A DNA stretch of 64,000 nt from Bacillus sp. OV322 (GCF_900112495.1 NZ_FOMA01000001.1:558001-622000); one strand, 5' to 3'. Positions 1 to 10,972 are shown, numbered from the stretch's first letter. Notes: generated from the letters alone by a model not told the origin. Numbers and translations: made by a program.

Positions 1-450
1 ATGAAGTCTACAGTTCAAAATAATGACAGAGTGAAAGAGGCAATGGGGACACTTAAATTCCCTCATCCCGAACAGGATGCAGATTTCTATAAAGATAAAG
101 AAATATATCAGTCTTTATTGTTTTGCTCCGAAGAAGAAGAACATCGATACATAGGCCATTATGATAAATTCAGATTCATCAGATGGCATGAATTATGCTT
201 GGATGTGCTGCCAGCAGGGGGATCTAAAGCAGAGGGAATTAAGATACTCATGGATAAAATAGGATTCAAACTGGATGATGTATATGCGTTCGGGGATGGT
301 CTGAATGATATTGAAATGCTTCAGGCTGTCGGCCATGGAGTCGCGATGGGAAATGCTCTTGAAGAGGTAAAGAAGCATGCGGATTTTGTAACTAAAGATG
401 TGGATGATGATGGCATCCTTTATGGATTGAAGCATCTGAAGCTGATATAA
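1..450 (+). CDS. ykrA: Cof-type HAD hydrolase, 5' truncated (YkrA-like)
   Basis: C-terminal 149 residues of a haloacid dehalogenase-superfamily phosphatase. Visible are the motif-III lysine region (PAGGSKAEGI, about residue 71) and the Mg-binding motif IV (FGDGLNDIEML, about residues 97-107). This glycine-rich GDGxND loop is typical of Cof/type-IIB enzymes that dephosphorylate sugar phosphates or similar small metabolites in the cytoplasm. The N-terminal nucleophile motif (DxDGT) lies outside the window, so the ATG at position 1 is not the true start. B. subtilis ykrA is a Cof-type HAD gene just before the deformylase gene, as here; the substrate cannot be inferred. Confidence 0.85.
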   Translation: MKSTVQNNDRVKEAMGTLKFPHPEQDADFYKDKEIYQSLLFCSEEEEHRYIGHYDKFRFIRWHELCLDVLPAGGSKAEGIKILMDKIGFKLDDVYAFGDGLNDIEMLQAVGHGVAMGNALEEVKKHADFVTKDVDDDGILYGLKHLKLI

Positions 451-528
451 ATAAAGCGGGCAATTGAAGGATGCACAATCTGCAATTGCCTGCCGGTAGC
501 AAAATGCGATTGCACTTATAAAGGCGAT

Positions 529-578
529 AAAAAAAAGTAAGAGGCCGGCAGTGAGCCGATTTGCACTGCCAGCCTCTT
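529..578 (-). terminator. Rho-independent terminator of def
   Basis: A GC-rich inverted repeat of about 15 bp (AGAGGC..GGCAGTG / CACTGCC..GCCTCTT). On the minus strand it is followed by a run of T (A-run 529-536 on the plus strand). It lies directly past the def stop and may also serve the converging HAD gene. Confidence 0.8.
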
Positions 579-580
579 AT

Positions 581-1135
581 TCACCGTTCAATTGGAACAG
601 CACCGGATTCGATTTCAAATGGATCTTTCTCATTGATATGATCATAAAACATGATACCATTAAGGTGATCGATTTCATGCTGAAATACGATAGCCGGCAG
701 TCCTCTCAGCCTTAGTTTCACTTCTTCTCCATCCATTTTCGTTCCTTTGATTGTTATCCTGGAATGACGGGGGACAAAGCCGGGAACGACGCGGTCAACC
801 GAAAGGCATCCCTCGCCAGCTGTCAGGTAAGATTTTTCTAAAGAGTGGCTGATGATTTTTGGATTAAAGAGAGCATGGCTGTACAGATTTCCTTTCTTAT
901 CCCGGACATGGACGGCAATCATTTTCTTTGTAATGTTAATCTGCGGTGCTGCCAGCCCGATTCCTGGCCTCAATCCGTATTTTTCAGCCATTTCCGGATC
1001 CTGGCTGTTTTGTACATATTCCATTAAACTCTTCAGGATATTTTTATCCTCTTCAGATGCTGGCAAAGTGACATCTTTTGCAGGAAGCCTCAATGAAGGA
1101 TGGCCCTCCCTGACGATATCTTTCATGGTAATCAC
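581..1135 (-). CDS. def: Peptide deformylase
   Basis: Removes the formyl group from the initiator methionine of new proteins; a metal-dependent (Fe/Zn) cytoplasmic hydrolase. All three family motifs are present: GIGLAAPQ, EGCLS and QHEIDHLNG (HExxH metal site). The 184-residue length matches the Bacillus DefB/YkrB type. The start chosen is the GTG at 1135, six bases after AGAGGTG. A GTG at 1144 overlaps that ribosome site and the ATG at 1126 is too far from it. It is transcribed towards the HAD gene and ends at a strong hairpin. Confidence 0.95.
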   Translation of the reverse strand: MITMKDIVREGHPSLRLPAKDVTLPASEEDKNILKSLMEYVQNSQDPEMAEKYGLRPGIGLAAPQINITKKMIAVHVRDKKGNLYSHALFNPKIISHSLEKSYLTAGEGCLSVDRVVPGFVPRHSRITIKGTKMDGEEVKLRLRGLPAIVFQHEIDHLNGIMFYDHINEKDPFEIESGAVPIER

Positions 1136-1218
1136 GATTTTCACCTCTATTTATATGTATAGTAAGAGTCTACCAAAAATGTCCTGAAAAGGTAAATGCG
1201 CATTTTTAAGGAAGCCTT

Positions 1219-1250
1219 AAATAAAGAGGGCTTGCCGAACGCCCGCCCTC
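1219..1250 (-). terminator. Probable terminator of the YjcZ-like gene
   Basis: Stem GAGGGC/GCCCTC (1226-1231 with 1245-1250), followed on the minus strand by TTTATTT. It lies downstream of the small minus-strand gene ending at 1368. Confidence 0.5.
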
Positions 1251-1367
1251 CATGCAATTCATTTACAACAAATACAAATCTCTTGTTTTAGTTTCTTGCA
1301 GAAAAGGGTAAAGGAATATTGGAGTGATGAATGTGAGCACTTTTTGCCTTTTATAGTATTTACTATG

Positions 1368-1538
1368 TTAATTACATAAGCACGCACCGACAATGATAAG
1401 CAAAATGAACAGGACGATAATTAAGGCAAAGCCTTTTCCAAAACCGCAGCCTCCTGCAGGAATTGCCGGATAGCAAGGGGAATAGCTGTAAGAAGGAACA
1501 GGTGTGCAGCATTCGCTTCCATAACCTCCATAATACAT
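1368..1538 (-). CDS. YjcZ-like small membrane protein
   Basis: 56-residue protein with a Gly/Tyr/Cys-rich N-terminus ([11 protein letters not shown]) and a single C-terminal hydrophobic helix ([19 protein letters not shown]). This [16 protein letters not shown] signature belongs to the YjcZ family of tiny sporulation-associated membrane proteins in Bacillus. The ATG at 1538 is chosen because GGAGG (1547-1551) lies eight bases upstream; an upstream GTG at 1574 lacks a suitable site. It contains three CC/C cysteines before the helix. Its role is unknown; a spore link is family knowledge only. Confidence 0.75.
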   Translation of the reverse strand: MYYGGYGSECCTPVPSYSYSPCYPAIPAGGCGFGKGFALIIVLFILLIIVGACLCN

Positions 1539-1760
1539 AGGTGAAACCTCCGCTTTATCTTTTTTATCATCCACCTTGGAATGATTTACTACAGCCTATG
1601 CGGTTAGCTGGGTTTGGTGCAGGAGATACCCCGCATGCAGGCTGTGCACGATCAGGAATTTTTCTGGAGAGCAGTATTAAAAACCTTTAAACAAAAGCAG
1701 GCGGCAATCCTTTGCCTGTTCAGGAAAAAACGAATACTTAGAAAAATGGGGGTTCTACTA

Positions 1761-2417
1761 GTGTTAAAGTATCTTAATGTATTGTTCATCATCGGACTTA
1801 CAGCAGGTTTATCCGGCTGTTTTGGGAGTTCATCTCCTGAAGAGCAAATTCAGGAAACACTGCAAAACACCGTCAACCAGGAGAAGGCATTTGAAAAACA
1901 GCAAAAACCGATTACTGATCTGGAAAAACAGGAAAATGCCTATTATCAGCAAATTATCAAATTGGGGATGCCCCAGTACGATCAGATTGTTTCCTTATCG
2001 GACAAGGCGATTGAGAATATAAAAAAACGTGAACAGCTGGTTGAAAAGGAGCGGAAGAGCATCATTTCATCACAGGATGAGTTCAAAAAAATGGACAGCG
2101 AAATCAGCGATATTGATAAAAAAGATGTGAAAAAGACCGCAGTAACCATGCAAAAGACGATGGATCAGCGCTATAAGGCCCATGAAAAGCTATACAATCT
2201 TTACAAAAAGAGCCTAGCAGACAATAAGGAACTGTATCAGCTTTTCAAGAAAAAGGATCTGAAGATGGATGAACTGCAGACCCAGATTGATAAAATTAAT
2301 CAGTCCTATGACAAGGTGATGGCAGAGAACAAACATTTCAATAGCCTTACAGATCAATACAATAAAGAAAAAAAGGCGTTTTATAAAAAGGCTGAATTAA
2401 AAAATGAATCAAAATAA
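1761..2417 (+). CDS. ykyA: YkyA-family lipoprotein
   Basis: 218-residue putative cell-wall-binding lipoprotein. The signal peptide ends in the lipobox LSGC with the acylated cysteine at residue 20. The rest is almost entirely charged alpha-helix rich in Lys, Glu and Gln, consistent with a coiled coil outside the membrane. The GTG at 1761 follows GGGGG by eight bases and gives a compact lipoprotein signal. The ATG at 1746 and earlier starts would add a poor N-terminus. B. subtilis ykyA has the same place between the deformylase gene and pdhA. No enzymatic motif is visible. Confidence 0.85.
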   Translation: MLKYLNVLFIIGLTAGLSGCFGSSSPEEQIQETLQNTVNQEKAFEKQQKPITDLEKQENAYYQQIIKLGMPQYDQIVSLSDKAIENIKKREQLVEKERKSIISSQDEFKKMDSEISDIDKKDVKKTAVTMQKTMDQRYKAHEKLYNLYKKSLADNKELYQLFKKKDLKMDELQTQIDKINQSYDKVMAENKHFNSLTDQYNKEKKAFYKKAELKNESK

Positions 2418-2420
2418 ATA

Positions 2421-2447
2421 AACTGGTGCAGCTGCCAGTTTTTTTTT
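2421..2447 (+). terminator. Terminator of ykyA
   Basis: Stem AACTGG/CCAGTT followed by a run of nine T, four bases after the stop codon. Confidence 0.85.
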
Positions 2448-4058
<1,611 letters not shown>

Positions 4059-4061
4059 GCC

Positions 4062-5039
4062 ATGGCTCAAATGACAATGATACAAGCGATTACTGATGCA
4101 CTTCGCACAGAATTGCGCAATAATGAAAACGTTCTTGTGTTCGGGGAAGATGTCGGTGTCAACGGCGGAGTTTTCCGTGCAACAGAAGGTTTGCATAAAG
4201 AATTCGGCGAGGACCGTGTATTTGATACACCGCTTGCTGAATCCGGTATTGGCGGACTATCAATCGGTCTGGCGCTTCAAGGCTTCCGTCCGGTTCCTGA
4301 AATCCAGTTCTTTGGTTTTGTTTTCGAAGTAATGGATTCAGTTGCAGGACAAATGGCACGTATGCGCTACCGTTCAGGCGGCCGCTACAATATGCCGATT
4401 ACAGTCCGTTCTCCATTTGGAGGAGGGGTTCATACTCCGGAAATGCACTCAGACAGCCTGGAAGGGCTAATGACCCAATCACCGGGATTGAAGGTTGTTG
4501 TACCTTCAACACCTTATGATGCCAAAGGGCTTCTTATCTCTGCTATCCGTGATAATGACCCGGTCATTTATCTGGAACATTTAAAATTATACCGTGCCTT
4601 CCGTGAAGAGGTGCCTGAAGAAGAATACACTATTCCTCTTGGCAAAGCTGATGTAAAACGTGAAGGTAAAGACCTTTCCATCATCACTTACGGAGCTATG
4701 GTTCATGAGTCTCTCAAAGCTGCAGAAGAGCTTGAAAAAGAAGGTTTTTCAGTTGAAGTGGTTGACCTTCGCACGATTGCTCCGCTTGATATTGAAACAA
4801 TCATTGCTTCTGTAGAAAAAACCGGCCGTGCAATCGTTGTGCAGGAAGCGCAAAAACAAGCAGGTGTGGCAGCAAATGTTGTGGCAGAAATAAATGAGCG
4901 CGCTATCTTAAGCCTTGAAGCACCGGTTCTCCGGGTTGCTGCAGCAGATACGATTTATCCATTTTCACAGGCAGAGCCTGTTTGGCTTCCAAACTATAAA
5001 GATGTAATTGAAACAGCGAAAAAAGTTCTGAATTTCTAA
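4062..5039 (+). CDS. pdhB: Pyruvate dehydrogenase E1 beta subunit
   Basis: 325-residue beta subunit of the E1 heterotetramer. It supplies the activating glutamate for thiamine diphosphate ([16 protein letters not shown] region) and the C-terminal transketolase domain that docks on E2. Length equals the B. subtilis protein. The start ATG lies three bases after pdhA and follows AAGGAG, so translation is coupled. It is separated from pdhC by 138 bp containing a hairpin, unlike the tight pdhA-pdhB and pdhC-pdhD junctions. Confidence 0.98.
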   Translation: MAQMTMIQAITDALRTELRNNENVLVFGEDVGVNGGVFRATEGLHKEFGEDRVFDTPLAESGIGGLSIGLALQGFRPVPEIQFFGFVFEVMDSVAGQMARMRYRSGGRYNMPITVRSPFGGGVHTPEMHSDSLEGLMTQSPGLKVVVPSTPYDAKGLLISAIRDNDPVIYLEHLKLYRAFREEVPEEEYTIPLGKADVKREGKDLSIITYGAMVHESLKAAEELEKEGFSVEVVDLRTIAPLDIETIIASVEKTGRAIVVQEAQKQAGVAANVVAEINERAILSLEAPVLRVAAADTIYPFSQAEPVWLPNYKDVIETAKKVLNF

Positions 5040-5052
5040 TAAACTAAGATGT

Positions 5053-5090
5053 CTGCTTACGGGTGTTTCCCTTAAGCAGTTCATTTTTCT
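5053..5090 (+). terminator. Possible attenuator between pdhB and pdhC
   Basis: Hairpin CTGCTTA-C-GGG / CCC-T-TAAGCAG (5053-5079, loop TGTTT) followed by TTCATTTTTCT. The stem has one mismatch and the T tract is interrupted. It may cause partial termination or mark a processing site that sets the E1:E2/E3 ratio. Function is inferred. Confidence 0.45.
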
Positions 5091-5177
5091 AAAACGTCTG
5101 CGGCAAAAGCTATTAGATGACAGATACTAGCTATGTTCCTGCTGAATGTTGATTTAAAAAATAGGAGGGTGAATTCA

Positions 5178-6521
5178 TTGTCATTCCAATTTAGACTCCC
5201 AGATATCGGTGAAGGTATTCACGAGGGTGAAATAGTAAAATGGTTCATAAAACCAGGAGATAAGATCCAAGAAGACGATGTGCTTTGCGAAGTTCAAAAT
5301 GACAAAGCTGTCGTTGAAATACCATCTCCAGTTGACGGCACAGTTGAAGAAGTCCTTGTAGAAGAAGGAACGGTTGCCACTGTTGGCGACATTCTGGTAA
5401 CTTTCGATGCACCAGGATACGAAAACCTTCAATTTAAGGGCCATCACGATGAAGAAGAAGGAAAATCAAGCACGGAAGCACAAGTTCAATCTACTGGAGA
5501 AGCTGGCCAGGAAGTGGATAAGGAAGAGGCTTCTAAGCAGGAAGAAAAAGAAACCACTGGTGCAGGAGCACGACCGCAGGCAGATGCAGATCCTAATCGC
5601 CGTGTCATTGCCATGCCTTCCGTACGCAAATATGCAAGAGAACAAGGAATAGACATCCGCCAGGTTTCAGGAACTGGTGATAATGGACGGGTTATGAAGA
5701 GCGACATTGATGCTTTCGCAAATGGCGGAGCGGAACAAGCTCAGACAGAACAGCCTGTCCAGGAAACAGCTAAAGAGGAAAAAGCTCCTGCAAAAGCAGC
5801 AGCAATCCCTGAAGGCCAATATCCTGAAACAAGGGAAAAAATGAGCGGAATCAGAAAAGCGATTGCAAAAGCGATGGTTCATTCTAAACAGACGGCTCCT
5901 CATGTGACGCTGATGGATGAAGTGGACGTAGACAAACTTGTTGCACATCGCAAGAAGTTCAAAGAAATTGCTGCTCAAAAGGGAATAAAATTAACATTCC
6001 TTCCTTATGTGGTCAAAGCTTTAACTAGTGCATTGCGTGAATTCCCGGCACTAAATACATCTATTGATGATGCTTCAAGCGAAATCGTCCATAAGCATTA
6101 CTATAATATAGGAATTGCAGCAGACACTGAAAAAGGACTTCTGGTTCCTGTAGTAAAAGATGCAGACCGCAAATCTACTTTTGCTGTCTCAAATGAAATT
6201 AATGAACTGGCAACTAAAGCCCGTGAAGGAAAATTGGCAGCAGATGAAATGAAAGGCGCTTCTTGCACAATCACCAATATTGGTTCTGCAGGCGGACAAT
6301 GGTTCACTCCTGTAATCAATCATCCTGAAGTAGCCATTCTTGGAATCGGCCGCATTGCGGAAAAACCGGTTGTCCGTGACGGCGAAATTGTTGCTGCTCC
6401 GGTATTGGCTCTATCTCTTAGCTTCGATCACCGGATTATTGATGGTGCTACAGCACAAAATGCTCTTAATCATATAAAAAGATTGCTTAACGACCCAGAA
6501 CTTTTGTTAATGGAGGCGTAA
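5178..6521 (+). CDS. pdhC: Dihydrolipoamide acetyltransferase (E2)
   Basis: 447-residue core of the pyruvate dehydrogenase complex. Domains in order: one lipoyl domain with the lipoylated lysine in the [10 protein letters not shown] motif (K43), an acidic/Gln-rich linker, a peripheral-subunit-binding domain ([15 protein letters not shown], about residues 140-175), an Ala/Glu-rich linker, and the catalytic acetyltransferase domain ending with the [12 protein letters not shown] active-site motif. The TTG at 5178 is chosen because GGAGGGTG lies seven bases upstream and gives the usual N-terminus ([12 protein letters not shown]). pdhD starts three bases later. Confidence 0.97.
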   Translation: MSFQFRLPDIGEGIHEGEIVKWFIKPGDKIQEDDVLCEVQNDKAVVEIPSPVDGTVEEVLVEEGTVATVGDILVTFDAPGYENLQFKGHHDEEEGKSSTEAQVQSTGEAGQEVDKEEASKQEEKETTGAGARPQADADPNRRVIAMPSVRKYAREQGIDIRQVSGTGDNGRVMKSDIDAFANGGAEQAQTEQPVQETAKEEKAPAKAAAIPEGQYPETREKMSGIRKAIAKAMVHSKQTAPHVTLMDEVDVDKLVAHRKKFKEIAAQKGIKLTFLPYVVKALTSALREFPALNTSIDDASSEIVHKHYYNIGIAADTEKGLLVPVVKDADRKSTFAVSNEINELATKAREGKLAADEMKGASCTITNIGSAGGQWFTPVINHPEVAILGIGRIAEKPVVRDGEIVAAPVLALSLSFDHRIIDGATAQNALNHIKRLLNDPELLLMEA

Positions 6522-6524
6522 AAA

Positions 6525-7934
6525 ATGGTAGTAGGAGATTTTCCGATTGAAACAGATACTTTAGTCATTGGTGCAGGTCCCGGCGGATATGTTGCGGCAA
6601 TCCGTGCAGCCCAGCTTGGACAAAAAGTAACAATTGTTGAAAAAGGTTCGATTGGCGGAGTTTGTTTGAATGTAGGCTGCATTCCTTCAAAAGCCTTGAT
6701 TTCTGCAGGACATCGTTTTGAGCAAGCACAGCATTCAGATGAGATGGGGATAACAGCTGAAAATGTGAAACTTGATTTTTCCAAGGTCCAAAACTGGAAA
6801 GCAAGCGTTGTTAATAAGCTTACCGGTGGAGTGGAAACTCTTCTGAAAGGCAATAAAGTAGATATCGTTCGTGGAGAAGCATATTTTGTGGATGAAAACA
6901 GTATTCGTGTAATTAATGACGATTCTGCACAAACATACACATTTAAAAATGCAATCATTGCTACTGGCTCTACTCCGATTGAACTTCCTGCTTTCAAATA
7001 TTCAAAGCGCGTTCTGAATTCCACGGGTGCTCTTGCACTTGAAGAAGTTCCTTCATCAATGGTTGTAATCGGCGGAGGATATATTGGAACAGAGCTTGGC
7101 GGAGCATATGCCAACCTTGGAACAAAAATTACTATTTTAGAGGGACTGGATGAAATCCTTGCTTCATTTGAAAAGCAAATGTCATCTCTCGTAAAACGCA
7201 ACCTTAAGAAAAAGGGTGCAGAAATTGTAACAAAAGCAAGTGCCAAGAGTGTGGAAGAAACAGAAAATGGCGTAATTGTCACTTACGAAGTTAAAGGCGA
7301 AGAAAAGAAAGTGGAAGCTGACTATGTGCTTGTAACAGTCGGCAGACGCCCGAATACAGCGGAAATGGGATTAGAGCAGCTTGGAATCAAGGTTTCTGAT
7401 CGCGGACTGATTGAAATAGATGAGCAGTGCCGTACAAATATCAAAAACATCTATGCAATCGGTGATATCGTTACAGGACCTCCTTTAGCGCATAAAGCCT
7501 CTTACGAAGGCAAGATTGCTGCAGAAGCAATTTCAGGACATGCTTCTGAAATTGATTACCTGGCAATTCCGGCTGTTGTATTTTCTGAACCGGAGCTTGC
7601 TTCTGTAGGCTATACCGAAAAAGAAGCTAAAGATGCAGGAATCGACGCTATTGGATCAAAATTCCCGTTTGCAGCTAATGGAAGAGCTCTTTCATTAAAC
7701 AGTGCTGAAGGCTTTATGAAGCTTGTTACACGCAAAGAAGATGGACTGGTAATCGGTGCGCAAATCGCCGGAGCCGGAGCTTCTGATATGATTGCGGAGC
7801 TGGGATTGGCAATTGAAGCTGGCATGACTGCAGAAGACATTGCTATGACCATTCATGCACATCCGACTTTGGGAGAAATTACAATGGAGGCAGCTGAGGT
7901 TGCACTTGGTATGCCAATCCATATCGTAAAATAA
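6525..7934 (+). CDS. pdhD: Dihydrolipoamide dehydrogenase (E3)
   Basis: 469-residue FAD flavoprotein that reoxidises dihydrolipoyl-E2 and reduces NAD. Visible: FAD-binding GAGPGGY (16-22), redox-active disulfide in GGVCLNVGC (C47, C52), NAD-binding [10 protein letters not shown], second FAD motif YAIGDI, and the catalytic HAHPTLGE near the C-terminus. Last gene of pdhABCD, closed by a strong terminator. In Bacillus the same E3 can also serve 2-oxoglutarate dehydrogenase (family knowledge). Confidence 0.98.
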   Translation: MVVGDFPIETDTLVIGAGPGGYVAAIRAAQLGQKVTIVEKGSIGGVCLNVGCIPSKALISAGHRFEQAQHSDEMGITAENVKLDFSKVQNWKASVVNKLTGGVETLLKGNKVDIVRGEAYFVDENSIRVINDDSAQTYTFKNAIIATGSTPIELPAFKYSKRVLNSTGALALEEVPSSMVVIGGGYIGTELGGAYANLGTKITILEGLDEILASFEKQMSSLVKRNLKKKGAEIVTKASAKSVEETENGVIVTYEVKGEEKKVEADYVLVTVGRRPNTAEMGLEQLGIKVSDRGLIEIDEQCRTNIKNIYAIGDIVTGPPLAHKASYEGKIAAEAISGHASEIDYLAIPAVVFSEPELASVGYTEKEAKDAGIDAIGSKFPFAANGRALSLNSAEGFMKLVTRKEDGLVIGAQIAGAGASDMIAELGLAIEAGMTAEDIAMTIHAHPTLGEITMEAAEVALGMPIHIVK

Positions 7935-7937
7935 ATA

Positions 7938-7985
7938 AACACAAAAAAGTGCGTCTGCTGTTAGCAGGCGCATTTTTTTTGTGTT
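7938..7985. terminator. Bidirectional terminator after pdhD
   Basis: Stem AAAAAAGTGCG-CTGCT / AGCAG-CGCATTTTTTTT with complementary A and T flanks. It can serve pdhD and also the minus-strand lipoprotein gene ending at 8082. Confidence 0.9.
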
Positions 7986-8081
7986 TATACCGATAGATAT
8001 CCTTCGTTGTCAGACAGCAAATTAAAGTATAAGCGGGTCGTCATCAGCTGAACTTCTCAGCCTAATACCAGATACTTTACT

Positions 8082-8462
8082 TTATAGGGTTTTTTGGATA
8101 GCTTTCATTATGGCTTGTTTTGTGACATTTGTTCCGGATATCCGGTTGAGAACTTTACCATTTTTAGAAAGAATGACCAACGCCGGAGCTTCTTTTATGT
8201 TGAGAGTTTTACAATCTTTTTTATGGTTGTCAAAATTCAGTTTCTTAAGTTTTCCGGATTGTGCGGGATGTTTGCTGATAAATTCCAGAAGGGCATCATA
8301 ATATGCATTTTCAGACATATAATTGGATTCATTAGAGAGTAAAACAATCTTATCTTTATACTTAGGCAAGGAATGTGCCGAAGGATTTTGGCCTGGAGTG
8401 CAAGAGGAAAGAATCAGGAAAAAACATGGAAGAAAAATCAGTAACATTAATTTATTTTTCAT
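8082..8462 (-). CDS. Small thioredoxin-like lipoprotein (possibly Slp)
   Basis: 126 residues with a lipoprotein signal peptide (LILSSC, acylated Cys21). The remaining roughly 100 residues resemble a thioredoxin fold without its CXXC: a central segment ending KEAPALVILSKNGKVLNRISG looks like the cis-Pro strand and following hairpin, and the only other cysteine is isolated. B. subtilis has a small peptidoglycan-associated lipoprotein (Slp) just after pdhD, so this could be its counterpart; that rests on position and size only. RBS GGGG before the ATG at 8462. No redox activity is expected without the dithiol. Confidence 0.6.
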   Translation of the reverse strand: MKNKLMLLIFLPCFFLILSSCTPGQNPSAHSLPKYKDKIVLLSNESNYMSENAYYDALLEFISKHPAQSGKLKKLNFDNHKKDCKTLNIKEAPALVILSKNGKVLNRISGTNVTKQAIMKAIQKTL

Positions 8463-8796
8463 GATAAACCCCTTTCTAATACGATAGTTATTTCAGATAA
8501 AGGGAGCTTCTCATCCCTGCGAAATTTAAGATAATCACAAATTGATAGTTTATCATCTGTAGAAATATGATAACTTAGCTGCTAATTGAGAATAAATTAA
8601 TTTTAACATGAAAATCTGCCTAAAACGCCGTGTCATTTAAATGATACACAACTGCAAAAATAGAGGTACAAGCAGGAAAATGTAGAAAAACATGATATTG
8701 CTGAACATTTAGGCAAGGAAATTACCAGGTGGGGACTTATAAGATGCAATATAGGATTTAGCGCTTTGCAGTTTATACTTTAGCGAGGGTGATACC
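8463..8796. other. Intergenic region between divergent small genes
   Basis: 334 bp, AT-rich, no gene recognised. It should contain both promoters. A near-palindrome centred on TCATTTAAATGA (8632-8643), flanked by GTGT and TACAC, could be an operator for a dimeric repressor. No known box was matched. Confidence 0.4.
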
Positions 8797-9045
8797 TTGA
8801 AAAATTATGTAGTTTTCCTTTTTCAGCTTATAGTCTGGAGCGGTTATACAGTTGTAGAATGGCTATCTGTGGATGATAAGCTATTATTTAAAATACTAAT
8901 GTTCCTGATTTTTTCCTATCTTGCGATTTATATTGGCAATTCGATTCTAAAGTCTAATAAAAAAACGATCCTTATAACAGGAATCAGTTTGTTTTTCTAC
9001 GGTGCTGTACAGATTTTACTGAAAATTGTCATGCCTTACTCCTAA
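8797..9045 (+). CDS. Small three-helix membrane protein
   Basis: 82 residues, almost entirely hydrophobic, with three likely membrane helices (about residues 4-22, 29-51 and 57-79) separated by short polar loops (SVDDK and KSNKK). Starts at TTG 8797, five bases after GAGGGTG. I do not recognise a family. It is a stand-alone gene with no clear terminator. Function unknown. Confidence 0.65.
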   Translation: MKNYVVFLFQLIVWSGYTVVEWLSVDDKLLFKILMFLIFSYLAIYIGNSILKSNKKTILITGISLFFYGAVQILLKIVMPYS

Positions 9046-9173
9046 TCGGGGCTTGTAATTTGCAAAATTATCCTGTTCTGTGTAAGTATAGATAATATGG
9101 AAAAGTATTATATCCCTCCTGCATGAGGATGCAAAGGGAAGGACAGGCAATTTTGGAACAGGGAGGCCAGACA

Positions 9174-10031
9174 TTGAAGAAGTTAGCTTTCAGTATTGCA
9201 GCACTCTCAATCTTTTTAATATTAAGTGCGTGCGGCCAGCAGGATGCCAAACAGCCGGTCACGGAAAAGGGGACTGGCGGGCAAACAGCCCAATCCGCAC
9301 AAAAAAATGAAAAAAAAGACACAGAACGAACTGGCATTAAGAAAAAAGAAAACAGCAAGGATGCTATGGCGCAATCGGTGCAGACTGCTGAAAAACCAGC
9401 TCCTCAATACCGCCTGAATCCGGCTACATGGTCGCTTAAACCGATTTCAAAGGCCAATCCAAAAGCCGTACTGCTTACATTTGATGATTCTCCCGACAAG
9501 TATGCATTGGAGATAGCCAAAACTCTTCAGTCTCTTCATGTTAAAGCAATCTTTTTTGTGAACGGTCATTTCCTGGAAAGCGAAGAAGGCAGGGAAAAGC
9601 TGAAAGCCATACATGATATGGGCTTTATGATCGGCAATCATACTTACCATCATACTGGGTTAAAAGATCTTACAGAAGCGAAGCAGAAAGATGAAATCGT
9701 TAAATTAAATACTCTTGTTAAATCCATTACGGGTGAACAGCCAAAATTTTTCCGGGCTCCTTTTGGACAGAATACGGACTATTCGAAGAAAATTGCTGCA
9801 CAGCAAAAAATGATTTTAATGAACTGGTCATTTGGATATGACTGGGTGAAAGAGTATCAAAGTAAGGCTGCCATAACAAAAATCATGCTAAACACACCAT
9901 ATTTAACCAGCGGCGCCAATTTGCTTATGCATGACAGAAAATGGACTAGCGAAGCAATCAAGGACATTGTACAGGGCTATCAGGCAAAGGGGTATGATAT
10001 CATTGATCCTGCTTTGATAGAAACTCTGTAG
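9174..10031 (+). CDS. Polysaccharide deacetylase lipoprotein
   Basis: 285 residues. The lipoprotein signal ends LSAC (Cys20), followed by a low-complexity Lys/Gln/Thr linker of about 70 residues and then a NodB-type carbohydrate esterase-4 domain. Catalytic motifs: TFDD (metal-binding/base aspartates), GNHTYHH (zinc histidines), RAPFG, and LMHD near the C-terminus. Enzymes of this kind remove N-acetyl groups from peptidoglycan or other cell-surface polysaccharide; the lipid anchor places it on the outer membrane face. Start TTG 9174 sits seven bases after GGGAGG. Not part of an operon. The exact substrate cannot be told from sequence. Confidence 0.85.
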   Translation: MKKLAFSIAALSIFLILSACGQQDAKQPVTEKGTGGQTAQSAQKNEKKDTERTGIKKKENSKDAMAQSVQTAEKPAPQYRLNPATWSLKPISKANPKAVLLTFDDSPDKYALEIAKTLQSLHVKAIFFVNGHFLESEEGREKLKAIHDMGFMIGNHTYHHTGLKDLTEAKQKDEIVKLNTLVKSITGEQPKFFRAPFGQNTDYSKKIAAQQKMILMNWSFGYDWVKEYQSKAAITKIMLNTPYLTSGANLLMHDRKWTSEAIKDIVQGYQAKGYDIIDPALIETL

Positions 10032-10084
10032 GCTGATTGAAAAATTTGATGCTGTCTATACGCAAAAGAAATCGAAAATAAGAA

Positions 10085-10197
10085 AGCTGTTTTCGTAAAC
10101 TTTGCTGCTATGGAACAAGGTGCTGATTTCCCCTGCGGGATGCTCGCTTTCCGATTCGCGGAACATATTAATAGCAACAATCTTTAAGAAAAGAACC
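10085..10197. repeat. MITE-like repeat, short copy
   Basis: Begins with TTTTCGTAAACTTTGCTGCT (10090-10109) and ends with its imperfect inverse (10173-10192, 16 of 20 positions pair). The first about 70 bases match, on the opposite strand, the right part of the longer element at 49075-49291, including GGAACAAGG.GCTGATTTCC and GGATGC.CGCTTTCCG. The right end also matches. The middle of the long copy is missing, so this looks like an internally deleted derivative. No transposase is present; short ORFs inside are spurious. Confidence 0.75.
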
Positions 10198-10202
10198 TAA
10201 AT

Positions 10203-10243
10203 AAAAAAACCGTTTCAATGCACAACTATTGAGACGGTTTTTT
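10203..10243. terminator. Bidirectional terminator
   Basis: Stem AAAAAAACCGT-TCAAT / ATTGA-ACGGTTTTTTT between the converging deacetylase and DUF1885-like genes. Confidence 0.85.
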
Positions 10244-10283
10244 ATTATGAAAATTAAACGGTTATGAAACAACCTTGCATTAC

Positions 10284-10718
10284 TTATTTGCGCGGATAAA
10301 AATACATTATTCTTTTATTGAAAAGGTGAAGTTCAGCATTTAATTTTTTAGCAATAAACCTGCAGTATTCATTGGCTTTGCCTTTATCTCCGTAAGTGGA
10401 GGCAGGTACTAGTTTAATTTGAATATAAGATTGAATTCTTTCTGTTCCTGTTTGATCTTCTATCTTTTCAGTATTAATTCCTGCCAGCATCCCATTATAG
10501 CGGTCCTGATTTGAAACAAACCTGATCCATTTTTCTTGTGATTGATCGACCACTTCCATTTTATAAGGAAATGCTGAGTTCTGATAATCCCATTCTATTT
10601 GTTTTCCTGTTTTTTCGCTAAGGGATATATAATTGCGGAAAAGGTCTTTCACTTCCTCTATGGTGATACTCTGTTTGTTAGATTGCGGCACAAGTTTGAT
10701 AAATGCACTTTCAGGCAT
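10284..10718 (-). CDS. DUF1885-like protein
   Basis: 144-residue soluble protein with no signal or membrane segment. The opening (SAFIKLVPQSNKQSITIEEVK) and the layout resemble the DUF1885 family of Bacillus proteins, whose structure is FKBP-like but whose function is unknown; I assign it from memory of that family. ATG 10718 follows GGAGA. A single gene, ending at a strong bidirectional terminator and divergent from the SR1 RNA. Confidence 0.65.
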   Translation of the reverse strand: MPESAFIKLVPQSNKQSITIEEVKDLFRNYISLSEKTGKQIEWDYQNSAFPYKMEVVDQSQEKWIRFVSNQDRYNGMLAGINTEKIEDQTGTERIQSYIQIKLVPASTYGDKGKANEYCRFIAKKLNAELHLFNKRIMYFYPRK

Positions 10719-10943
10719 GATACATTCTCCTTTCTGTCTTCACATTAATTCTTTAATTCCGGGACAAGTCAGAGGAAATGCGCAGGATGTTCAACAGGGC
10801 AGACGATTTCAATGTATGCGTTATCATTTTACACCTTATTGCTGATGAGATATAGAAGAGTTTGTCATAAAACAGGCCTATTCATGATATGCAGAATTAA
10901 TAAAGATAATCCCTAAAAAAATAAATGTGACATACAATTAAGC

Positions 10944-10972
10944 TTGATATTTTAAATGTGTTATATTATTAT
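10944..10972 (+). promoter_or_regulatory. Sigma-A promoter of SR1
   Basis: TTGATA (10944-10949), 17-bp spacer, TATTAT (10967-10972). It places the RNA 5' end near 10979. Confidence 0.65.

Noticed and set aside
6470-7282. A 270-residue open frame on the minus strand
   Set aside because: It lies fully antisense to pdhD/pdhC, which are certain genes; its Ser/Phe/Pro-rich product is a codon-bias shadow and it has no ribosome site or domain.
9980-10180. A short minus-strand frame ending inside the repeat (product with SAPCSIAAKFTKTA)
   Set aside because: The same peptide appears in the second repeat copy (49145-49399), so it is a translation of the repeat rather than a gene.
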